Assembly (NCBI GenBank): GCA_038850735.1
Contig: JAWCLO010000006.1
Span: 1 to 64,000, forward strand
Direction of reading: 5' to 3'
DNA length: 64,000 bases
From: Methanomassiliicoccales archaeon
Lineage (GTDB): Archaea; Thermoplasmatota; Thermoplasmata; Methanomassiliicoccales; JACIVX01
The translations under genes were made by a program, and so were the position numbers. The notes beneath the pieces are model-generated. The model did not search any database and was not told the DNA's origin. It saw only the letters and a program-made list of their open reading frames with translations. Below, piece by piece: positions 57,301 to 64,000 of the stretch; the stretch's first letter is position 1, and each line of letters opens with the position of its first letter.

Positions 57301-60300
57301 TGGAAATATCATCATCAAAGATAATGGAACACTCATTGTTGATTCAGCTACATTTACGATATATCAAAGGATGGTGGACGAATTCCTGATAGTTATTCAG
57401 GACAACGGATCGCTATTAGTAGATTCATCTACCCTTAACTCTAATCAGAACATCAAGACATACTTGTTCGATCACGCAACTCTAAAACTTAATGCTTCTA
57501 TAATAGGACCTACGCTTTCCGTTATGGCTGATGATAACGCGGAGATACAAATCATAGCATCAACGGCCCATTGCGAAATTATTGCCCCATCATCTTCCAA
57601 TGCAGTGATTACCGCAGTGAACTCAACCTTCACCAAGCCATTGGCGTCACTGGGCGGAAATTCAAAGGCGTATCTCACCAGTATAGCAGCTCCAAGCATT
57701 CAACCCAAGGAATCTGCTGTAGCGTTGCATTACAGATGGCTCACTGTGACCGTCTTAGACGGCGTCGGGATACCTCTCGAGGGAGCTTATGTCAGTATTA
57801 ATTACTACGTAAATGGCAGCTTATATGCAGGTGCAATTACGAACGAGAATGGCAAAGTTACAATAGCAGCTCTTTGTGATAGATTAACTTCTTCTTCGAT
57901 TCAATATGTTGGTTGGTACAAGGTTAACGCCACATACTGGTATGATGGAACTCCTTATGAAACAGATATCCCAATGGGCGTTTCACTGGCCTACTACGCG
58001 ACTCCGCTTGCTCGCAACGATAAATCCGTCGTCGTATCAATACAAAGTGCTTTGCCCGACTTGGATCCGCCATTCTGGGTTTCAGACACTTCTCCGGCAA
58101 GGGGTCAGTCGGTTGTACTAACAGCCAATATCACGAATAGTGGAGTGGTTCCGGCAAATGGTGTGGTTGTGAGATTCTATGACAATGCGAGTGTCATCAG
58201 CAATCATGTTATTGCATTGATTAATCCGGGGGAAACCGTCACCGTTAACACGACATGGGTCGCAGGATTGCCGCTCGGTGAGCACAATCTATCGGTTGTT
58301 GTAGATCCAGATAATCTTCTGAAAGAGCTAGACGAATCAAATAATGTCAATTACACTCTTGTTTACGTGCGTGGCGTGGCCCAACTTCGTGTCACAACAG
58401 GAGACCTTGTATCGGTACCGACATCTCCCGTGACAAATAGTACGGCAACGATCGTGCTTACAGTGCGAAACGAAGGCGATATTACAGCTGAAAATGTCAA
58501 TGTCACCTTCTATCAGTTGAGAAATGGAGGCTCGCTAGAATTCGTCGGCTATACACTTATAACCAGAGTTCTTGCGGGGAGCTCTGAAACAGCATCTATC
58601 TCATGGATACCAAGTCTACCAGGTGCTTGGACTATAGTTGCAATTGTAGATGAATTCAATGAGATTGAGGAAACTACTAAAGTCGATAACATCATAAATC
58701 AAGAAATCATCGTAAAGAATTACGGAGATTTGACTCCTACCACAATTGTTTTCTCACCAGCAAGTCCTCTGGCAGCAGGCACGCACATTAGAATGGATGT
58801 TACTGTTAGAAACATTGGAGAAAGTACAGCTGGAAGTGCCGTAGTTGAGTTCTGGTTGGATGCAATTGGCGGTTCTGGTACACTCATCGATGAAACATTC
58901 ACTGGTGCGATCAGCCCCGGTCAGACCGTTATCATCTCCGGCGAATGGGATGTGGAAATTTCATCAGGATTGAGTGCGCAGACCAGGACAATTTATGTGG
59001 TAGTGAATCCTGATTTAATAGTATCTGAAATAAGCTACTCAAATAACATTGCGAGCCAGCAACTCGTTATATATGATACAAGACCTGATATTCTGTTTTT
59101 AGGAGGTATAGAGGCGACCTTAGGAGGCACCGTAGTAGATGAGTTGTACATTGGAGAAACGGTCGTTTTGGGCGTTGAAATGAAGAACAGCGGATATGCT
59201 TCCGCTTTGGGAGTGAGTATAGCGTTTTACGCCATTGATGCAGATTTGATCCCGAGATATCTTGGCTCCATAACAAAAGACTTTGGAGTTGGCGCTACTA
59301 TCACTGGCAATCTCACTTGGACCGTAAATCTCACGGCGGGCACATATTCGATTGTTGCAAGAATCGACCCCAATGGGCTTATCGATGAGTCAAATGAAGA
59401 TAACAATGAGCTCTCTTCCACCCTCAATATCTCAATACCCACAGCGGTGATAATTGTCGATTTAGGAAATACATACACTTACAAAGCTGGCGAAGACATG
59501 GTCGTGAGCGGTCGCGTGAAAAATCAGGTGACCGGCAATCCGCTATCTGGTATAGCACTGGCCATTTCGCTAGTTGATTCAAATGGCGATGTCGTAAGCG
59601 GGCCGTATACAGTAACAACGAATCAAAATGGATACTACAATGCTGTAGTCTATATACCGATAAGCGCCTCTGGAAGTTGCAGTCTTGTTGTTACGGCGAC
59701 GATCTCAGGAGAAGAGACTGATAAGGTCGTAGGAATCACCATCGAGAAAGGATTTACAGAAACAGGCATCGAATGGTGGGTTTACGCGCTCATAATCGCG
59801 ATTGTTGCTGCCATCATCATCGCATTCTCAGTTTATCTGTACAAGTACGGTCTTGGTAAGATGGTGGAATGCGGCGAATGCGGAGCCCTCATTCCAGAGT
59901 CTTCCCGCCGGTGCCCCAAGTGCGGTGTAGAGTTTGAATCAGGAACTGTTAAATGTAGTGAGTGCGGTGCGTGGATACCTGCCAATTCGTCAGAATGTCC
60001 TGAGTGCGGAGCGAAATTTATCACTGAACCACTTGCGGAAGAGGAAGACGAATACATGAAGAAAATGAGGGAACAGTACAACCGTTTCATTGAGGTTTAC
60101 AGGGAACAAGCCAGGAGCGAGCTAGGGAAGAAATATTCTGAAGAAAAATTCAGGGAATGGTGGAAGAAACAGCCAACATACATCTCATTTGAGAAATGGT
60201 TGTCGCAAGAAGAGGAGAGGAGGAAGCTTGGTGCATTTGCGTGCCCCGTGTGCGGTACGCTGAATGCAAGGGGATCGACAGTGTGTCACAAATGCGGCAC

Positions 60301-60451
60301 TGTATTCGAGGGTGGGAAGGAGGAATTATCAGAGGCACCGCCAGAAGAAGAGAAGCGCAAACCGCTGAGAAGGATTATAAAGCGCCCCGCTGAGAAGAAG
60401 GAAGGTCCTGAGGAGAAACAAAAATCGGGAGAAGAGGAGAAACGAGAATAG
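54305..60451 (+). CDS. Giant CARDB-repeat surface protein with cytoplasmic zinc ribbons
   Basis: 2048 residues. A signal peptide (1-39) leads into beta-helix-like stretches (about 45-240 and 980-1140, rows of I-x-N-G and L-I-V-D-S) and further beta domains. At least six CARDB-type domains occupy about 745-970 and 1255-1720, recognised by N-x-G-x-x-x-A-x-x-V-x-V-x-F-Y and ending in E-x-N/D-x-S-N-N. Another beta-sandwich, then one membrane segment at about 1823-1847 (V-Y-A-L-I-I-A-I-V-A-A-I-I-I). The cell-side tail holds three zinc ribbons (about 1854-1904 and 1979-1998) separated by a helical region with W-W-K-K-Q-P-T-Y. Surface adhesion or envelope role likely; the ribbons inside are unexpected. 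Confidence 0.85.
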   Translation: MLRSNLVVKSISMLIVWSFVFSSLAGLFLFALPEGVRASSPSGDVIIGEDYPNAYWEINGTICNMRGNLIIRSGGIVNVVNGGIVFNQDTGPDGVAGTSDDHVYTLVIEDGGKLILNNSILTTNLYQINAFPSLGVVVRNNGILEVIDSTLKFPGHILIDNSTLIMRNSRTSGHSASDIIAYCDQTQFPVQFYDDFATIALISSEVYFYDCEIEDLLEGVAIPTSYDHQYQFAWDDGSKVTVVYNLTRNVNAIGTSNTAIGELSDLLFDDSNLFAVAPGEILATDGINLGGLAFDKGDGVTVTLYVKYKTDPGYDGSNVIEWSFRNGASSSSGIQPSDTAEPYNPSINEEVTAYATLPDMSSTDLSKINITFENDDSLDRNVYFNRIWVGIEIPLPSYRNITLVGSTKLTAINTYLSVDFSDDPSEHNQLIVRDSSVAYLYGVYADMEQGTVGASAYLTEDNTLTVLPYARGGDDDTGQPLANLMADDNNYYSVVNGATMHISGFNASALSGDLSDVVLHVKYMTTSGFSPSNYVQYSLDGVNYFNTSIRPIRTTIETEDSFDLLGAGIKTCEEMSDLQIRFVNDGGDLAYIETIWIEIVMRPSIYIYRWLNLTVLDSQSLPVANANVTVTISGTNISAYYITPDGIQSIPPNQLLTYLGRNETTLNKTGQFGEVLIPLLWEVVNESTLPNAHQLVGGYSAKLVYRNVTGFVYYASCGFNFSAYPAIAEEDQVVNKIIRMEDLSVDKPDLLVESLTYNPLTIYEYDVVTITAKISNFGATAVSNILVDFYDFYAGVTTSIGNATISTLSPGAYQDVEIVWRDTRSGTHTITVEVDKAGKVPELSKVNNHMSKTLFVLALLPELSISDGDISIEPAELYTGQLAFINATIHNTAGKKDASNVSVDFYAGNPLTGGRLLGTTYIDVPSGGSNVTHFTFIPTQIGNYPVYVYVNKAQRILEYSYNNNIASKNVQVELSAGPNDLVVDDDDVFMILPGTYYFSGNIIIKDNGTLIVDSATFTIYQRMVDEFLIVIQDNGSLLVDSSTLNSNQNIKTYLFDHATLKLNASIIGPTLSVMADDNAEIQIIASTAHCEIIAPSSSNAVITAVNSTFTKPLASLGGNSKAYLTSIAAPSIQPKESAVALHYRWLTVTVLDGVGIPLEGAYVSINYYVNGSLYAGAITNENGKVTIAALCDRLTSSSIQYVGWYKVNATYWYDGTPYETDIPMGVSLAYYATPLARNDKSVVVSIQSALPDLDPPFWVSDTSPARGQSVVLTANITNSGVVPANGVVVRFYDNASVISNHVIALINPGETVTVNTTWVAGLPLGEHNLSVVVDPDNLLKELDESNNVNYTLVYVRGVAQLRVTTGDLVSVPTSPVTNSTATIVLTVRNEGDITAENVNVTFYQLRNGGSLEFVGYTLITRVLAGSSETASISWIPSLPGAWTIVAIVDEFNEIEETTKVDNIINQEIIVKNYGDLTPTTIVFSPASPLAAGTHIRMDVTVRNIGESTAGSAVVEFWLDAIGGSGTLIDETFTGAISPGQTVIISGEWDVEISSGLSAQTRTIYVVVNPDLIVSEISYSNNIASQQLVIYDTRPDILFLGGIEATLGGTVVDELYIGETVVLGVEMKNSGYASALGVSIAFYAIDADLIPRYLGSITKDFGVGATITGNLTWTVNLTAGTYSIVARIDPNGLIDESNEDNNELSSTLNISIPTAVIIVDLGNTYTYKAGEDMVVSGRVKNQVTGNPLSGIALAISLVDSNGDVVSGPYTVTTNQNGYYNAVVYIPISASGSCSLVVTATISGEETDKVVGITIEKGFTETGIEWWVYALIIAIVAAIIIAFSVYLYKYGLGKMVECGECGALIPESSRRCPKCGVEFESGTVKCSECGAWIPANSSECPECGAKFITEPLAEEEDEYMKKMREQYNRFIEVYREQARSELGKKYSEEKFREWWKKQPTYISFEKWLSQEEERRKLGAFACPVCGTLNARGSTVCHKCGTVFEGGKEELSEAPPEEEKRKPLRRIIKRPAEKKEGPEEKQKSGEEEKRE

Positions 60452-60688
60452 GACTCACAAACCTCTTCTTCTTTTTTAATGATTAACATTTTTTATTACA
60501 TTCAATGAATTTTCATTTGCCAAAGAATTTTGAGATGTGCACGAATAGTCCTTGGATTTTTGGTCTGGACCCCCAAGCGGGAGATCCATCTGGCGAATCC
60601 TGCGCGGATTGATTTACTTCGCGCCCACTAGACCCAAATAGCAGAACGTCAATCTGAGTGATGCTCTTATCGGATTCGTTTCAATTTG

Positions 60689-62389
60689 TCAGCTCTCAGC
60701 CAATTTCTCCCTGACTTCCTTAATGACTCTCTCAGGATCACGATAGTATGCGGAAATAATTTTTGCAACATCTCTGTAATTGTCAACATTGATTTTCTTC
60801 ATGTATTCAAGAATGTCGACCCTTCGCTTCACTTCCCTCTCCATTTCTCTTGGCGACCAGTTCCTTATCGTTCTCACCTTCTCGTAGATATAAGAATGAC
60901 CACTGAAGCTGAAGGTATCATCTGCTGGATTCCAAACATGTACCGAGTTTGTGATGAGTTCACCAGTCTCAGGATCCATGCCAACAATCTCAGTGAGCGA
61001 TTTAACGCGCCTAGTCATCTTCGTTCCGACTTTCACCTGGGCCTGGAGTAAAACGATGTCAAGGGCCGTTAAAAGGGCCCTTGGCAGGTTAATTGGATCA
61101 TTTTCCATTCTGTGAACCATCGCCTGGACGTCCTCTGCGTGGAATGTTGAGAATGCGGTCTTACCTGTAGCCATTGCCTGGAATACTACGTACGCCTCTT
61201 TTCCTCTGACCTCACCGACCATTAGGTACTGGGGTCGCTGTCTAAGAGCCGCGGTTAGAAGTTCAAACATGTCGATCGTTCCAGCTTTGTTTGCGCTTCC
61301 TCTACCACCGAATCCCTCCCTCGTCAAGGCTGGTATCCAATTCTCGTGAGGAAGATTCAATTCCCTTGTATCCTCAATACTGACGATTTTCATCTGAGGT
61401 GGAATGAAAAGCAGTATTGCATTTAGCGTCGTCGTCTTACCGCTGGCAGTTCCGCCACAGACCAACATAGAGCTTCCGTATTCTGTAGCAATCCAGAGGT
61501 ATGCCATCATGTCAGTGCTCATGGTTTTGAATTTCAGCAAATCGATAGGAGTGAATGGATTTTCTTTAAAACGTCTAATTGTAAAAGAAGATCCTCTCTT
61601 CGTCACATGTTTGCCCAAGGTGGCGTTCAATCTAGATCCATCAGGTATGGTCGCGTCAAGTATTGGATCGGCTACCGAAATATGTTTCCCGCATTTCTGT
61701 GCTAGCCATACCACGAACGAATCGAGCTCTGCTTCATCATCGAACCTAATGTTCGACTTGATAGAGCCATACTTTCGGTGGAATATATATAGTGGGATCC
61801 CGACACCGTCGCAGGAACAGTCTTCGACGTTTGGATCGGTCATCATAACATCGATGACACCATATCCAATGAAATCCCTGCGGAGATAATAATGGATTCT
61901 TTCTCGCGAAATCGGATGCAACCTTATTCCAAAATTCTTCAAAAGTGAATCTGTTGCGAGTCTCAGAATATCCTCTCTTTCCTTTAGTGTCTCAACCTCA
62001 GTGAGGTTGAGCGTCAAAATCAGCGAAGTTTTCAAAACATCCAGTATGTTTTTCTCATCTTCCGTAAGACTTGGCTCAATGACTTCGTAAAGATATTCGC
62101 CGGCAGTGTTGTCATACTTTATTCTGACGAATGAATAGGGATCGTGGATCTTTGCTATTTCGACCTCATCGACGTTCGTTTCCGTAATTTTAGGTATCTC
62201 CGTTATTACATCGAGCGATCCTCTAGTGATGCCTGCTGGGATTCGAACCTTAAGCGGTTTACCTCTTAATCTCAAGAGCAACGAGAGGTACTTACTTGAC
62301 AGTCCTCCCACCCTTGGTTTCTTTTCTTCCTCAATCACAGCGGCAGGTACTCCCTCCGCCACATTTTCTGCTTCAACAGATCCCGCCAT
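60689..62389 (-). CDS. Type II/IV secretion ATPase of an archaeal type IV pilus
   Basis: This 566-residue assembly ATPase of the GspE/TadA/FlaI superfamily has Walker A C-G-G-T-A-S-G-K-T-T at about residues 310-319, Asp box S-I-E-D-T-R-E-L, Walker B-region L-M-V-G-E-V-R-G-K-E and His box F-S-T-F-H-A-E-D. The first 100 residues form an archaeal N-terminal domain. It powers assembly of pili or secretion of pilin-like proteins. It is followed on the minus strand, in the sense of transcription, by nothing in this window, and preceded by two platform protein genes with gaps of 12 bases each. It is convergent with the giant surface protein gene. Confidence 0.93.
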   Translation of the reverse strand: MAGSVEAENVAEGVPAAVIEEEKKPRVGGLSSKYLSLLLRLRGKPLKVRIPAGITRGSLDVITEIPKITETNVDEVEIAKIHDPYSFVRIKYDNTAGEYLYEVIEPSLTEDEKNILDVLKTSLILTLNLTEVETLKEREDILRLATDSLLKNFGIRLHPISRERIHYYLRRDFIGYGVIDVMMTDPNVEDCSCDGVGIPLYIFHRKYGSIKSNIRFDDEAELDSFVVWLAQKCGKHISVADPILDATIPDGSRLNATLGKHVTKRGSSFTIRRFKENPFTPIDLLKFKTMSTDMMAYLWIATEYGSSMLVCGGTASGKTTTLNAILLFIPPQMKIVSIEDTRELNLPHENWIPALTREGFGGRGSANKAGTIDMFELLTAALRQRPQYLMVGEVRGKEAYVVFQAMATGKTAFSTFHAEDVQAMVHRMENDPINLPRALLTALDIVLLQAQVKVGTKMTRRVKSLTEIVGMDPETGELITNSVHVWNPADDTFSFSGHSYIYEKVRTIRNWSPREMEREVKRRVDILEYMKKINVDNYRDVAKIISAYYRDPERVIKEVREKLAES

Positions 62390-62401
62390 TCCAGATCCCC
62401 T

Positions 62402-63316
62402 TTAAATGAGTCTCGTACCAATCAATCCAATCACCAACATAATGAAGCTGTGTCTCATACCGTTGGAGATTCTTCCATCCTGCAACACACCAGCTAGGAT
62501 CCCATCTCCAAATGCATGGATGACAACAGCGATGACAAAGATCATCTGCACTTGTGGTATGACGTCGGCTCTTATAGTTGCGGGTAGATTCGTGATACCG
62601 GCCTGCTCAGCACCCTCTGCAACCTGTCGACCCGCTTCTTCCATTTTTGGAAGGAAAGTTGAGTTCAGAATGAATATCGTTGCAATGAAAACAGCAAAAG
62701 CGATGTAGGTAACAACCATGTACGTGGACATTGCGATCTTTCTTTCATTTTCATTAAGCATTGTTTCGCGTGCGTCATGAGAGACCATTGTGAGAACGTC
62801 GGCAACACTTCCGCCAGCATCATTTGCCTTGATGATAATTGACATCATTCTGTTGACGAGCGGCGTATTAACACGCTCGGCGAATAATCTCATTGCGTCA
62901 CCAGCGGGCACTCCCCAATCGATCTGAGCAGCCATCCTCTTTATTTCGGGTGTGAGCTTGCCATATCTACCCCCTGACGCTGCTTTAACAGCCTCAGCCA
63001 AAGTCATCCCGAATCGTCCAGCCTCCGCAACGTCTCTTAGGAAGTCTGGAAGCCTTGATTCGATTTCCTTAATCTGCTTATGTTTGTAGCTCGTATAGAA
63101 CCCATAAGGGCCGCATAATGCCATCAACCCAATTGCGGTATAATCTATCCATTCAAGACCAGTACTTAATCCGCCGATGGCGTCGAGGAAACCGATGAAA
63201 ATGAAAATGACCATGAAGACTATTCCGATCACAAGCAACGTCTTGGAAAGATCCTTCTTCTTAGTCGCAAGCTGTTTGACATCGATGACATCCTTCGTTT
63301 TTTTCTTATCGACCAT
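62402..63316 (-). CDS. Type II secretion F-domain platform protein (TadC-like)
   Basis: This 304-residue integral membrane protein is the inner platform of an archaeal type IV pilus or secretion system. Two membrane segments near residues 25-45 and 55-75 precede the cytoplasmic F domain (L-P-D-F-L-R-D-V-A-E-A-G-R-F-G-M-T-L-A-E-A, then G-D-A-M-R-L-F-A-E-R, then N-D-A-G-G-S-V-A-D-V-L). Further segments follow at about 195-220, 255-275 and 285-302. It sits between the ATPase gene and another platform gene with gaps of about 12 bases, clearly one operon. Confidence 0.88.
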   Translation of the reverse strand: MVDKKKTKDVIDVKQLATKKKDLSKTLLVIGIVFMVIFIFIGFLDAIGGLSTGLEWIDYTAIGLMALCGPYGFYTSYKHKQIKEIESRLPDFLRDVAEAGRFGMTLAEAVKAASGGRYGKLTPEIKRMAAQIDWGVPAGDAMRLFAERVNTPLVNRMMSIIIKANDAGGSVADVLTMVSHDARETMLNENERKIAMSTYMVVTYIAFAVFIATIFILNSTFLPKMEEAGRQVAEGAEQAGITNLPATIRADVIPQVQMIFVIAVVIHAFGDGILAGVLQDGRISNGMRHSFIMLVIGLIGTRLI

Positions 63317-63328
63317 CGAATCATCTCC

Positions 63329-64000
63329 TCAAATACTCGCCTCTTTTGTCATATTCCATATGTAAAAAATGAATCCAAATTGAGAAACGGGAATCATGAG
63401 CCCTACAACGGCATAAAGGAGCATGAGGGTCGATTGTGATCCGCCTCCGCCGCCAGGCACAATTGCCATTATCGCCATGATGACAACCAAGAACAGCGGA
63501 AACGCAACAACGACGGTTACAAACGATTCCGCCATCAAACCGAGGGTCTCGAGCATAGAGCGCATTTCTAGTTTTGCTTCTTTCTCAAATTGCTCAGCCT
63601 TCTGCAGGAAGTATGGTTTGAGCTGTCCTCCAGATGTAGCGGTCGTAACCACGCCTTGCAGAAATTCTTGAAATTTCCTCGACGGCGTTCTCTGGGCAGC
63701 GTTACTGATCGCTGTCAAAATGTCAACGCCCAGTAACTCGGTATCTCTTGTGATCCATTCTGCCTCGTTCCGAATCTCTCCGTAAATTGGCTGCCTTGCT
63801 AGTTCTTTGAAAATTACATCAACATTTACATCAGCAGAGGCCATTGCGGAAATGAAACTCATGGCCGGTCCTATTCTCTTATCAATATCCCTGGCACGCC
63901 TCTTGGCCACGGAGGCTGGTTGTGATATCAAAACTGAGTAGGCGAGAATTGGAGGGATGGCAATAATGAGTGCTGAAAAAACGAGCACGAGAGATACGTC
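63329..64000 (-). CDS. Second type II secretion F-domain platform protein, partial
   Basis: The visible 223 or so residues continue open to the window edge, so the N-terminus lies outside. A GTG at 63988 is an unlikely start because the family has about 300 residues. The F domain shows I-G-P-A-M-S-F-I-S-A-M-A-S-A-D-V-N-V and L-G-V-D-I-L-T-A-I-S-N-A-A, followed by membrane segments around the V-V-V-A-F-P-L-F-L-V-V-I-M-A-I-M-A-I-V stretch and a G-G-G-G-G turn. With its neighbour it forms the two-protein platform used by archaeal pili. Confidence 0.82.
   Translation of the reverse strand, partial: DVSLVLVFSALIIAIPPILAYSVLISQPASVAKRRARDIDKRIGPAMSFISAMASADVNVDVIFKELARQPIYGEIRNEAEWITRDTELLGVDILTAISNAAQRTPSRKFQEFLQGVVTTATSGGQLKPYFLQKAEQFEKEAKLEMRSMLETLGLMAESFVTVVVAFPLFLVVIMAIMAIVPGGGGGSQSTLMLLYAVVGLMIPVSQFGFIFYIWNMTKEASI

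Overview
The window is a stretch of archaeal chromosome. The evidence is the small primase subunit PriS, MCM, Nmd3, Tsr3, ribosomal protein LX next to prefoldin alpha, an adenosine-specific kinase, archaeal type IV pilin and secretion parts, and TATA boxes 20-30 bases ahead of leaderless or short-leader genes. A bacterial-type gyrBA pair together with DUF835, KaiC-like and zinc-ribbon proteins points to the Thermoplasmata side of the Euryarchaeota, probably an uncultivated lineage. That placement is inference from gene content; no 16S rRNA gene is present.

Layout. 1-3.6 kb: LX-pfdA (minus), a membrane protein of unknown function and priS. 3.9-7.7 kb: a winged-helix protein, HtpX, and a minus-strand unit of hexulose-phosphate synthase/RraA fusion, PHP phosphoesterase and perhaps a small ORF. 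8.6-12.2 kb: a BtuFCD-type metal-chelate or corrinoid importer with a radical SAM gene inserted. 12.3-14.6 kb: two overlapping KaiC-like genes and a type IV pilin. A gene-free A+T-rich stretch of 1.2 kb follows, then RDD and MFS membrane proteins. 18-19.5 kb: PadR regulator, a 35-residue Cys-Cys protein and an ArsP-type permease. 19.9-25.3 kb: tsr3, mcm (mini-intein in Walker A), DUF424, nmd3 and convergent cinA. 25.4-29.8 kb: an ABC exporter, two-subunit class I fumarase and a membrane-anchored surface protein. 30-35.4 kb: an unusually long Lhr helicase. 35.4-41.3 kb: thi4, a Cys-cluster HTH regulator, OGG glycosylase, a methyltransferase, adenosine kinase, endonuclease IV and a zinc-ribbon protein. 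41.4-45.5 kb: a DnaA-like AAA+ fusion protein, tRNA-Thr and thiC. 45.9-53.8 kb: gyrB, gyrA (large intein), a KaiC-like protein and a coiled-coil zinc-ribbon protein. 54.3-60.5 kb: a 2048-residue CARDB surface protein. 60.7-64 kb: a convergent archaeal type IV pilus/secretion unit (ATPase and two membrane platform proteins, the last cut by the window end).

Themes. DNA replication, topology and repair are heavily represented (PriS, MCM, gyrase, Lhr, OGG, Nfo and the DnaA-like protein), and two of these genes carry inteins. A second theme is one kind of paired-CxxC zinc ribbon that recurs in four proteins between 40 and 60.5 kb: next to the DnaA-like gene, inside it, downstream of gyrase, and at the predicted cytoplasmic end of the giant surface protein. 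Thiamine synthesis (thi4, thiC) lies on both sides of the repair cluster.

The strongest candidate for something undescribed is the gene at 41381-43516. A bacterial-type DnaA ATPase domain sits between an N-terminal archaeal domain with zinc ribbon and a C-terminal DUF835-like domain, and the DnaA-box-binding domain is missing.
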